This document shows positions 10,082-20,077 of a DNA stretch of 64,000 nt, piece by piece; within the stretch, counting starts at the first letter, position 1, and every line of letters starts with the position of its first letter. Source of the DNA: Proales similis (taxonomy: Eukaryota; Rotifera; Eurotatoria; Ploima; Proalidae); the NCBI GenBank assembly GCA_019059635.1, contig JAGVRJ010000005.1, positions 806,001 through 870,000 of the forward strand, read 5' to 3'. Below the pieces are notes generated by a model. It was not told the origin of the DNA. It made no database searches and was given only the letters and a program-made list of their open reading frames with translations. A program made the position numbers and the translations under genes.

Positions 10082-12450
10082 CTATGTCCTGGCAGTCGAG
10101 CAGATCGCACACGCTCTGGCCGAGTTCTCGTTGTAAAATGTACACATGCCGCACGTCCAGCCTTCAGAGGCGCTCACTTTAATTTGGATTTGTTTCAACG
10201 TGTTTATTCGCTTCTTCGCTGACGCTTAAAGAGGTTAACTTACGATCAGACTGGAATAGCTGCTGCACGGTCATCCATTCTGGTGTCTGCGCCCACTCAA
10301 GCGCCTTCTGAGCGTTCTTAGTCCTCAATGCTTCGAGCAATAGGCCGATTGTATTCTAAAATGGAAGCAAAAATGACCGATTTTCGCACTTGGTCGCCAA
10401 TGCCGACAACTCACATCGAAACGGACGGTTTCGTTTTTAATGAGAAAAATCAGAACGTGGAAATTGTTCATGGCCTCTAGGAATCGGTAGCCCGGAAACT
10501 GACTGATATAGCCCGAGAGCTTTTCAAACGACTAGATGATGGTTTAAAAGGGCGCTTAAACTCATTTCAGACTTGATCCTCTATGCGACCATGCCCACCT
10601 GAACTTCGCCGATGTCTTCTCTATTTTCGATCACAAATTGTGTTTTGCGATCGGATGAGTCTTCGTTGAACGTGAAACTTTGATTCTTGGCAAATGCGGC
10701 CGGCAAGTCGACGATCAAATACTCAACCGGCAGTGGTCGAGCCGGTTTCGTAACCTCGTTGTTGTAAACGTCTTTCTCCTAATTCGAGTGATTTTCAGCT
10801 GTCGTCAGAACTTTCGGTCCTGTCTTACTCTGAAATAGACGTCTGGCATGAACTGCTGTTCACTCGACTCGCGAATGTAAGCAAGTGCCGGCGAGTCTAA
10901 AGTAGGCACCATGCAGCCATCTCTAACCAGCGAGACGCATTGATTTGAGACCTGGTATCCTTCGAAGTGAATCTGGTTCTTTTCGTCGCCTTTATATGGT
11001 TCTTGATTTGGGCCCAAGCTTAGGATGAGGCCAAGGGTCAACTTACCGGTAACAACCACGGTGACAAACTTGGAGCCGAAATAGCCGTCCTTGGCGAATC
11101 GGGAAACGTTTTTATATATGTTTTGAAAGTAGGCCGCAGTCATGCATTCGTCGGCTGTCAAATAGTACGATTTGGCGTTGCCTCTGAAGTGTTTTATTGT
11201 TCCAGCTTGAATGTCTTCCATAACCAGATCAGTGAATATCCAACCGACGCAGCTGAGACCCAGTTCTTTGGCGGTTCGATCAATTTTATCATGATCGGGG
11301 TCGGGCAGTAGGAGCTCTATGCTCGACTGGGTGTTTTTCTGCCAGATAAGTAACAACAACGTCAATTGGTTCTGTCGACTGAAAGAAATCAAACAGCCAA
11401 ATAAGGCCTAACCTGAGGAGGCTCATAGATAGCGGAGACGACCGCTTTGATGCCCAGGGGAACTCCATCGTATGCTTCATAGTGTCCGTAGAGTAGTCCC
11501 GCTCTTTGCGATCCACTTCGTCGCCAGTAGTTGAGAAATTCGTCGATTATCTGGCTGTTCTCGAACATAATGTTGTCGACATGGCGATAAGGCTTTAAGA
11601 TGAAATGTTTCTCAGCTCAGATGGATTGGAGCAAAGGAAAAAAAGAGTCCCACCTGGCGATTTAGATAAATTGTGGGCGGCTGGCATTTGTTGCAAACAC
11701 CTTTCGGCCAGGGCGGATGTTCACGGCAGCCTTCTTTGATGCGGCAATAGAGCTCCTCCAAGTTCAGGTATTTGCCTCTATTCAATACGTTCTTGATTTA
11801 ACGCGAATGAAGCGAATCGGACGTGAATAATGGAGTCTACTTGTCAATGCCACTCTGCAGTTTTTTCAAATATGCATGAAACGAAATGTATTTTATGGGC
11901 GGATTTTGACTGGATAAATAGTTCATGTCAAACGGCTCGATGGCCATGCAGTGAATACAGGCACCGCTTGGCCCATGATGGCATCTTTCAATTTTTAAAA
12001 TGAAGAACATTACCGGATGCGTTTCAAATGCACAGACTCACAGCTTTTCGTCTCTGAGACGCTTTATCTTGCCGTCTTGCTTTAAAAGCTCAAGATCGAC
12101 GGCGTCTTCCACCGGCTTGGCATCCTGTCTATCTTCCTTGTTTAGGAACGACTCCACAGGCAGCATGTAGATCATGTCACCGTGTTGCAGGACATCGCTG
12201 ACTGACGTGTTCTTGCAGTTAGGCACATGCTCGCTCTTGTTCTGACTGGCGTACAAGCTCCACTCGGCTCTCTTCTCTTGCTCAATACCAAACTCATTAA
12301 AGACCCGATCGTAGAGGTGAGAGAGAGACTCGTCGCCCATATTGATCCTCTTTGTGCCCGAAGGCGATTGAACTCGCAGGATCTTTAAAAATGATTGTCC
12401 AAGAAATTTATAACGCTTGAAGCTGATGAGCAAGCAGCAATACTGACCAT
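10082..12450 (-). CDS. NPLOC4: NPL4 homologue, p97/VCP ubiquitin cofactor
   Basis: NPLOC4 pairs with UFD1 on the ATPase p97/VCP and recognises ubiquitin chains in ER-associated degradation. The gene has many small exons. The first holds only the ATG (12450-12448), and the second starts at 12382. Translation gives [14 protein letters not shown] (ubiquitin-like N-terminal domain), [13 protein letters not shown], then the zinc-binding [19 protein letters not shown]. The MPN-like core follows, with [50 protein letters not shown] and [13 protein letters not shown]. The last exon (10161-10082) encodes a C-terminal NZF zinc finger, [20 protein letters not shown], ending TARTS. Domain order and ends match the full animal protein. 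Exon borders in the middle are approximate. Confidence 0.92.
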
Positions 12451-13127
12451 TGTGGCCTGGTTTCGCTTTGCGCTTGATTCAAGTTTAATTTAGAACAGCC
12501 TGAAGAATTTGAGGCGAGCTGCTGATCGGCGAATGCTCGAAATATTCAATTACTAAGCAAAATTAAAGCCTCAAAGGCTGACATGCACTCGCTTTTTCTA
12601 ATTTTGAAAGCTGACTTGAAATATTGTCCGCATTATTCTGTTTGTCTGAATGGGCGCGCATATTGTCACCATGCGGCGATTGCATGAATGAATTCCTTTT
12701 TTCACGCGGCCGAGAGCAAAATTTCCGTCTTAATCGAACATGGCTAATAGTTATTATGCGATAGCGAAGGCTTTCTAAACTGTCGTTTGCTCGTGCTTGT
12801 GCACCTGATGCGAGTCTGTGCGAGTGATCGTCTTGTCGGCTTCACAATCGAACTAGATACGCATGCAATTTGAAACTTGACAAGACCACAATCTATTTAA
12901 TCTGGCGGCTAGGGCCTTGAAGCTTGGGGCTTGGTTGTATTGCCAAGTTATCACCCGAGCAAAACGAGGGTTTTATTTCAGTCGACTTGACTTGCCCTAA
13001 CCTATAAATTTCGACGCTCAACTTTACAGATAAAACCAGTTTCTAATCGCACATGTTATAAACCATTTTAAGTTGTTTTTCCGACGCCAAATACATTTTT
13101 TAGACTTGAGCTAATAGGATTTTGAAA
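12451..13127. other. Divergent intergenic region NPLOC4/CTH
   Basis: 677 bases between divergently transcribed NPLOC4 and CTH, expected to carry both promoters. No reading frame or RNA gene is recognisable. A TTTTTAG stretch (13097-13103) lies 25 bases before the CTH start. Confidence 0.5.
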
Positions 13128-14889
13128 ATGAGCAACCAAGAGCAGAACGATCACTCAAACTTGAGATTCGAAACGCGTGCCATTCACGCTGGCCAATCGG
13201 CCGACAAATGGTACACCACTCTACCTGTTCTAGCTACCTGTACGAGCGTTCATCACCTTTTTCCCATTCGGTCACCATTGGCAGGAATTCGCGATGTGTC
13301 GTCACTCCGATTGTAAGTTTACGATTGAAAAGATGAATTGAGTCGATGTGAAGCCAGAGAAATGCCTCAAGATCATGTCGACTACATTCAAGCAGACCTC
13401 GCCTGGTCAGACAGCCGGCTTTGAGTACGGCCGCAGTGGCAATCCGACTAGAGACACCCTCGAGAGCTGCTTGGCCGCGCTTGAGAACGCCAAGTATGGC
13501 TTGACCTTTGCCAGTGGATTGGCCGCAATGACCACATTGACCTACCTATTGAAGAGCGGCGATCACATTGTCTCAGTGGTATTTTCTCATTCAGACTCTA
13601 TCATGCCGAAAGCGCTCACTTGAGTGTGTAAAGGACGACGTTTACGGCGGAACGAATCGCTTCTTCCGCAACTGTGCGGCCAGAATGGGCATCGAAACAA
13701 CTTTTGTGGACATGCTCGATTTGAGCGTCACCGAGACAGCGTTCAAGCCCAACACGGCTGTAATTAGACTGAAGCATTGCGACTCGAACGATCTCAAAAT
13801 TTAAGACGAAAATGGTTGAATTCAGATGGTCTGGCTTGAGACTCCAACCAATCCGACCTTGAAGATCATTGATATTCAAGCAGTGGTCTCGATTGCTCGA
13901 CGACTCAGTCCGCAAGCAGTAATCGTGGTTGACAACACATTTTCATCGGCCTACTTCCAGGTGGGTGACCATTTAGGGCCAAGGCTACTTTGGCTAGGCT
14001 TTTATCAATAGAATTCAACAATCGATTCAATAGAATCCGTTGCAACTGGGCGCAGACGTGGTCCTCCATTCGCTTACCAAGTACATGAACGGGCACTCGG
14101 ACGTGGTCATGGTAGGTCGAACAGAACCTCGAGCGCGAAACGCTTCTGAAACCTAAAACAAAGGGCGCCATTATGCTTAACGATGACGCTCTCTATGAGC
14201 GCATGAAGTATCTGCAGAACTCAGTCGGAGCAGTTCCATCGCCGTTCGACTGCTATTTGGTGAGCCGAGGACTCAAGACTCTGTCTGTTCGAATGAAGCA
14301 GCATATGGAAAATGGATTGGCGGTAGCACAAGCTCTGTGCACCAATCCCAAGATTGAGCGGGTCATTTATCCAGGTGAGTTGCCAATCGGCTCCTGAGTT
14401 CAATTGTTGCCCATCTGAAATTCAGAATCCAAGGCCTTGAATCGCATCCGCAACACGAAATATACAAGAAACAAATGAAAGGCTTTGGCGGAATGGTGTC
14501 GGTTTATCTTAAGGGCGGCCTTGAAGAGTCGCGCAAGTTCCTTGAGTCTCTCAAGGTTAATGATTGCCCAGAATCAAATTCAAAACCGATTCAATCAAAA
14601 GTAAAACTTTGAACTTTAGCTCTTCTCGCTGGCAGAGTCGCTTGGTGGTTACGAGTCTCTTGTCGAGCATCCGTAAGTTGTCTTCATGCTCTCCTCTGCC
14701 TCACAATCAATCGAATATGAATCGGCCTATGAATGTAGAGCGATCATGACCCATGCGTCGGTGCCACCAGATCAGCGAGCGGTGCTCGGTATCTCCGATA
14801 ACTTTATTCGCTTCTCGATCGGCCTTGAGAACGCCCAAGATCTGATCGAAGACATCGAGCAAGCCTTGCAAGCTGCTGTAAGCAATTGA
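13128..14889 (+). CDS. CTH: Cystathionine gamma-lyase
   Basis: This PLP enzyme of transsulfuration cleaves cystathionine to cysteine, 2-oxobutyrate and ammonia, and also makes hydrogen sulfide. It is split into about nine short exons. The first ends inside the tryptophan codon of SADKW, and splicing gives [12 protein letters not shown]. Family stretches follow in order: [55 protein letters not shown]-like, [12 protein letters not shown], and the PLP-lysine region [14 protein letters not shown]. Then come [70 protein letters not shown]. The start is the ATG at 13128, followed by [13 protein letters not shown] as in homologues. Gamma-lyase fits better than cystathionine beta-synthase or gamma-synthase. 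Confidence 0.93.
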
Positions 14890-15014
14890 ACCGCAAACCA
14901 ATTGTGCCCTTGTTTCAAATCTATTTTATTCAATTCAGTTTCAATAAGCAACTTGATCAACTGCGACAAGATTGATTATTATTTCGATAGGCCTCGTTCT
15001 AGTTGACCGTGGAT

Positions 15015-15020
15015 AATAAA
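15015..15020 (+). terminator. Poly(A) signal of CTH
   Basis: AATAAA 126 bases past the CTH stop. An AATAAA on the other strand lies within 40 bases (about 15046), for the convergent WH1 gene, so the two transcripts' 3' ends probably overlap. Confidence 0.6.
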
Positions 15021-15133
15021 TTCGAGTTTGAATTGAGTTGGAATTTATTCGATTCGCTGTTAATTGCTAGAATGAAAATGAATGGACTAAGATGACCAGA
15101 GAAAAAGTCTAAAACGTGGCGTTTAACTGACGA

Positions 15134-17022
15134 TTAGTACAAAATCTTGAGCGAGGACCGTCTGGGCGGTTTGGGCGGATAATTATTGACCGGAGTTTTT
15201 ACTCTCTCGCTCTTGCTCACGTTGGCCATTAATTGGGCATAGCGCAACGGTGACGGTGTCTGCCCTCTTGGCGAGCGCATGCTGGAGTTGTTTGTAGTTG
15301 TTGGGGTTCTATCTACCTGGCCGTTAGATTGCGGCGGCGAGACCACATGATAAAAGGCCGGTCTATTCGCCGGAGCGTTTGTGTTGCTGCATGCGGCGTT
15401 CGGATGCAAGATTGAGCCAGCATTCAACTGGCCTCTTTTGAACTTATTGGGCGTTAGCGCTGGATTGAGCTGACGCATTAAATTTGTAGGTGGCCGGCAA
15501 ATGGCGGCTGCCTGGTCGACTCCTTGTCCAATCTGCACAGCGCTAGACGCAGCAATAAATGAGTTGAGCTTGTTTTTTTCGGTCTCATCTTTGAGCGCTC
15601 TCTTGAACGCGTCGACACTCTCGTATTGGCGTATGTAGGCCTTGAGCTCCTGGACCAGCTTTTTGCCGATGGGCACGTTGTAATCGATCAAAATGTCCTT
15701 GATGGCACTGCATTCCGCTTTGCGGCGCGCTCTGTGCCACGAGTCGTCCAGCTCGGTGTTGGCGCTCGTATTGAAGGACATCTCGTCGAATCGTGTGTTG
15801 TTACGCGACTTGTACGAGCGAAGCGATGATTGCGATTCTGGCGTCATATTACGATTCTCTTCTCGTCGGCTCATTTCGTTTGTTCTCTGCTGCACCATGT
15901 TCTGAGAGATGGCCAAATGCGACACGGATGAGTACTGCCAGACAGAGATAAAATAAGGAAAAGAAAGATTATTTTCGCACCACAAGCTCCTTACCACTAT
16001 TGTGCTCTCGGTTACTTTCTGATGCTTGGACAATGCATTCTCTTGCCCGTGGTAGCCACCGGGGCTGATTTGGTTGTTGTTATTGTTGAGATCAAGATCA
16101 ATGCTTGAGCAGCGGAACGGACAACTAATCGAGCTCTTTTTAATTCGATGTCTTGCGTCGCTAGACTGAGCCTCTCGACGAGACTGGCGCGTGTTGGTCT
16201 TTTTGGAGTCAGCCGGACTACCCGAGCTCGACGGTGTATTGCACTTGCTATCGATCATGTCCGGCTCGAGCGACTCAACAACTGCAAGGCTGTTTCTTTT
16301 GTGCTTTCGGCTAATGAAACTTCCGAACGGGAATAATAATGAAGAGGCTTTGTGGCTAGCCGGGGCCAAAGGACTGGGCGTGGAAGATAGTCGTGTGAGA
16401 CTCGAGCATGAGCTTGTGAGCGGCTCCTCTGAGTGGCTATTGCTCAAATATTTCTCAATTACGCTGTGAAATCTGTCTGCTTCGTCGCTGCACAGAAATT
16501 TGAAGCCAAAGTTGAATCGCTGTTCAATTCAGACGGGTTAAAAAGAGGACGCGTGGAGAGATAACGATCAGTAATTATTTACATTCACCGATATGAAATG
16601 AAAAAGGGAGCTTTTTCGCTGATAGCTCAACGGCACTTTGACTTCTTGCTCCCAGAGCTGGCCTTGCTGTTCAAATTAGGTCGAGAAAATAGTTTGTAGC
16701 CAAAGACACAAAATTAAAAGAGCTCACGTACAACCAGACTGTAAAGGCGAAAGTAGGCGTTCTGCTTGTTCTTGCAGTCTTTGAGGAAGCAGAGGGTCCC
16801 GCAACTCGACTTGAACCATTTCTCTGGGTTCAGCTTCGACGGCGATATGTAAAGCTGGACGGACGCGGTGCCGATTATCTTTCACCAGAGTATGTAGATC
16901 GCCTGAATAGCGGGCTGTCAGTGTTTATTTACTTTGAAGCTGTTTTTCTCAATCAGATTGACGAGAGGACACGAGGTCTCTTCAATGCGTCGAACGCTCT
17001 TCGAACGGTAAATGGCCGGCAT
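15134..17022 (-). CDS. WASP-type WH1 domain protein lacking a visible VCA region
   Basis: WASP/N-WASP proteins link signals to Arp2/3-driven actin assembly. Exon 1 (17022-16933) encodes MPAIYRSKSVRR..CPLVNLIEKNSFK. Later exons give IIGTASVQLYISPSKL, KSSCGTLCFLKDCKNKQNAYFRLYSL, QGQLWEQEVKVPLSY, and RFNFGFKFLCSDEADRFHSVIEKYL. In order these match a complete WASP WH1 (EVH1) domain. A serine-rich linker follows, with a 54 bp intron at about 15992-15939. Then IKDILIDYNVPIGKKLVQELKAYIRQYESVDAFKRAL resembles the autoinhibitory part of the GTPase-binding domain (compare KVIYDFIEKTGGVEAVKNEL of N-WASP). A classical CRIB is not clear. The protein ends NYPPKPPRRSSLKILY, with no polyproline block, WH2 or acidic C terminus. 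No further exon is visible before the poly(A) site near 15046. Confidence 0.8.
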
Positions 17023-17245
17023 TCGAGAACTGGACTGCGGTTATTAAATGGGCGCAAAGCTTAAAATCGGACTGAGCCTTTTGAATCGCGCGCTTCAAGT
17101 CGAGTTCAATTATTCAATGTTCAGAACTAAGTGCACTCGCTTTAAGTTAATAAATTTCTCCGTCGCTGCGAAACATTTTCACTCTGCGCCGATATTCGCA
17201 TTTTCTAAGGCCGCTCTTTCCATATTTGGTTTTAGTTCACTCCTG

Positions 17246-18963
17246 ATGATGGCGAGTGTGGCAGCAGCCAGCACCGACTCACCGAACGCAGCCGCTCGTC
17301 CAAAACAGTACAATGTGAGAGTTCCCAAGCAAGTTTCTTTTTTAGCCTTCCGCTGCTTCCTTCCCATCATTGGTTTCGTATGTGTTTAAGAACAAACAAA
17401 AAGTTCCATGCGCTGAAATTTCACACATCCAATGTGGATATCAAGTCGTGGAAAAACGTATTTGCTCTCTTTTTGCCTCAATTTCTGAAAGCAATTTTCT
17501 ACTGAATAATAATCAACCAAGTCGAGCATGGTCAGAGACACGTCGAATCTTCCCACCCAACGAATGGACTGGGAGAGCATGCCCAAGGCAGGCGCGGGCA
17601 GTGAATTTGGACGCGAGAATAAAGAGATCTCGCGTCAGCGAAAGCTTGGCATTGTTCCGCGGAAAACTTCAATCGAAGACCTGCCCTGGATCATATCGGC
17701 CAAGGACGGCGACATGGGCAAGAATCGACAGTACATCGGCCGCAAGAGTGTCTCTCAGAGCTCTTCCTATTTCGTATTCATTCAAAGAGCGGAGGGCGAG
17801 TTCGACGCCTACCCGCTCGAGGACTGGTACATGTTCGCGCCTCACAAAACATATAAAACGCTCAACTTCGAAGAGGCAGAGGAAGAATTCAAGAGGAGAC
17901 ATAAGGTGATGAATAAATGCCTGTTGATGGCCAGCAAACGAAAAGCCGAAGAAGGCGAGGAAGAAGGCGACGAAGAGATGAGTGGCGAAGAGAAGAAAAG
18001 TGGCAAGAAAAAGAACGACTCGCAGGCAGTTGGTAAGAGAAGGGAGAGCCGCAAAAGCAAGGAGGAGAAGGACGATCTGGAAGAGGACGGCGTGTTTAAA
18101 ACTGGCGAAGACTCGGACGACGGCGATAGAGAGGGCCTTGAGTTCGACTATTCTTCGACAAGTGACGAGTTCGAGGAGATTGAAGAAGACGCGGCGAAAA
18201 AAGAGGAGCTCTATGAAGAGAAAGGCATTGACGAGGAGGAAGGCATGAAAGCGTTGGTGAAAAGCGACGACGAGGAAGAAGAAGAGGCCGAGACAGACGA
18301 GGAAGGCCTCACAGAAGAAGGCAAAGAGTACAGGAAACTGATGAAGAAACGAGACGAAGACGACTTGGCCAAGGAGAGCGACGAGGGCGAGGAACATGAC
18401 GACTTGTCCAAAGACTCTAGCTCGTCTTTGGAGGACTTTGATGGCGACGAGGTAGCGTATTCAGGAAATTGTTCAAATTTCATGACTCATCAATTTATAA
18501 ATGTAAGAGGGCAAACAAATCGCGCACGTCTCTGGACGCTCTTAATCGCCTCAAACGAAAAGCGACCGAGAATTTAACCAAAAGCAAAAATCTGAAAAAG
18601 TCAAAGACTCAGCAAGCTGCAGAGCCAAGTGCGCCCGAGGAGGCACCGTCTTTGGTGAACGAAAACATGTCCAAGTCGAAGAAAACTGCGGCGATAATTG
18701 CTGCAGCTACGGCAGCCAAAAACAAAGGCTCCACCAGTGCGGCAAGCGACTCGTCGAAAAGCTCGCTGATCAGCGAGGACGAGGTAAGGCGGTATCTATC
18801 TCGTAAGCCGATGACAACCAAAGAGCTGCTGCACAAATTCCGTGCCAAAACTCAAAACGCCATGACAAACCAGGAACTCTGCCAGAGCCTGAAGACTATT
18901 TTGGACAAACTAAACGCCAAAATGATCGAGCAGAACGGAGTAAAATACCTGTCGCTACCTTAA
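17246..18963 (+). CDS. GTF2F1: TFIIF alpha subunit (RAP74)
   Basis: This is the large subunit of general transcription factor TFIIF, which escorts RNA polymerase II to promoters and aids elongation. It has four exons. The N terminus reads MMASVAAAST..KQYNVRVP, joined to KKFHALKFHTSNVDIKSWKN, then VRDTSNLPTQRMDWESMPKAGAGSEFGRENKE and GIVPRKTSIEDLPWIISAKDG. SYFVFIQRAEGEFDAYPLEDWYMFAPHKTYKTLNFEEAEEEFKRRHKVMNK completes the TFIIF dimerisation domain. The centre is very acidic and lysine rich. A 60 bp intron (about 18452-18511) precedes the tail, and the C-terminal winged helix contains DEVRRYLSRKPMTTKELLHKFRAK, as in RAP74. It is divergent from the WH1 gene, with only about 220 bp between start codons. 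The poly(A) signal is at 19037. Confidence 0.95.
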
Positions 18964-19450
18964 AACTTGTAAAAGACTGAGTCTCAAAAAAGCCATACTG
19001 AATTGAATGTTGGACTTGTGTCAACAATTAGCTTCGAATAAAAAGCCCATTGATATCAAGGTGTGTCGGTTTATAAAGCTAGGAAAAAATGGTGTGAGTC
19101 GGCGTTTTCCCTTTAGACTCTCGTCGGGTAGCAAAACAACTTAGAAAGCATGCCATCCGACGAGTAAATAAGACTTGGAGGTTGAGGCCTGAGGTTAGAA
19201 TGAAATCGATTTTGCTGTTTTGAAGGCTAACTTTCTTCGTCTTTGAATTTCATTTGACATTTTGGAGCTTCAGCCAGGTCTTTCGAAAGGCCATAGAATT
19301 TGCGAATGTGACGAGGTAGATAATCAAATAAAAGGTAGGTTGACTCTTGTCAACATCTGCTCAAAGTTTGCGTTTATATGAAAAAAAAACTAATGAATCA
19401 AATAAATATTCGTTCGTAGCCTACTGGAGGGATCGGGAGTTGGGCAGCTG
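18964..19450. other. GTF2F1 3' UTR and upstream region of the peptide gene
   Basis: About 490 bases holding the AATAAA of GTF2F1 (19037-19042) and then the upstream control region of the small peptide gene. No coding frame stands out. Confidence 0.5.
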
Positions 19451-19460
19451 TATAAAAAGG
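19451..19460 (+). promoter_or_regulatory. TATA box of the secreted peptide gene
   Basis: TATAAAAAGG sits 53 bases before the ATG, so transcription would start near 19480, where the sequence TTTCACTGAGTCAG resembles an initiator. It is the clearest TATA element I noticed next to a gene in the window, suggesting a strong or tissue-restricted promoter. Confidence 0.7.
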
Positions 19461-19503
19461 AGACTCAAAACCGATTTCGGATTTCACTGAGTCAGATTTG
19501 AAA

Positions 19504-19743
19504 ATGCGATTAGGAGCAGCAATTATTTTACTCATTTCAGCAATTTTCATGGTTCTTGCTGGCACTGCCGAATCAGCAATCGGAAAAAGCAAATTAATGA
19601 GCACCATTCAAAAAAAAGTCAAAGACAACAACAAGTCACCGGCAACAGGAAAGAATCAAAATGCCAATCCGGGTAATGGAAATGCATTCGGTCTGATCAA
19701 ACAAACCAAACGGCCTGCAGGTGACCCGGACTTTTTCGGTTAG
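19504..19743 (+). CDS. Small secreted peptide, probable amidated peptide precursor
   Basis: A 79-residue single-exon protein that I do not recognise by name. It begins MRLGAAIILLISAIFMVLAGTAES, a textbook signal peptide with likely cleavage after the alanine-rich end, so it is secreted. The rest is small, polar and Lys/Asn/Gly rich. The C terminus reads KQTKR-PAGDPDFFG-stop: a dibasic KR site followed by a nine-residue peptide ending in glycine, the usual arrangement for a C-terminally amidated neuropeptide or hormone (predicted PAGDPDFF-amide). A second dibasic site (QKK) lies in the middle. A strong TATA box stands 53 bases upstream and AATAAA follows at 19872. The other possibility is a secreted antimicrobial or structural peptide. 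The coding call is firm; the hormone role is inference. Confidence 0.75.
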   Translation: MRLGAAIILLISAIFMVLAGTAESAIGKSKLMSTIQKKVKDNNKSPATGKNQNANPGNGNAFGLIKQTKRPAGDPDFFG

Positions 19744-20077
19744 AGGACACAAATCACATCAACAAGCCAGTTCTTTCTCATTCTGATTGTTAGTCGCTTT
19801 GTGCTTCTATTCTTCTTTCCTTGTTTTCAATTCAATTGGTGAAATGCATCTCAACGTTGAATTTGATCGATAATAAAACACGAAAACAATTTTTATTGTT
19901 TAAGAGCAATGATTCAATGATTCTAGGAGAGGCAAAGCTGCGAAGCAAAAACATCAAGCTTGTTTCGGAAAGTGACAAGAAACGAAAGAAAAAAAGTGAA
20001 AGAGAGAGAGGAAAGACCGGGGTGATTGAGAAGCAATGGCAAACTGTTTGGCAAGTATGGACAAATAATCAGGCGTG

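Noticed and set aside
13616-13915. Minus-strand frame opposite CTH
   Set aside because: It is antisense to conserved CTH exons and has no features of its own.
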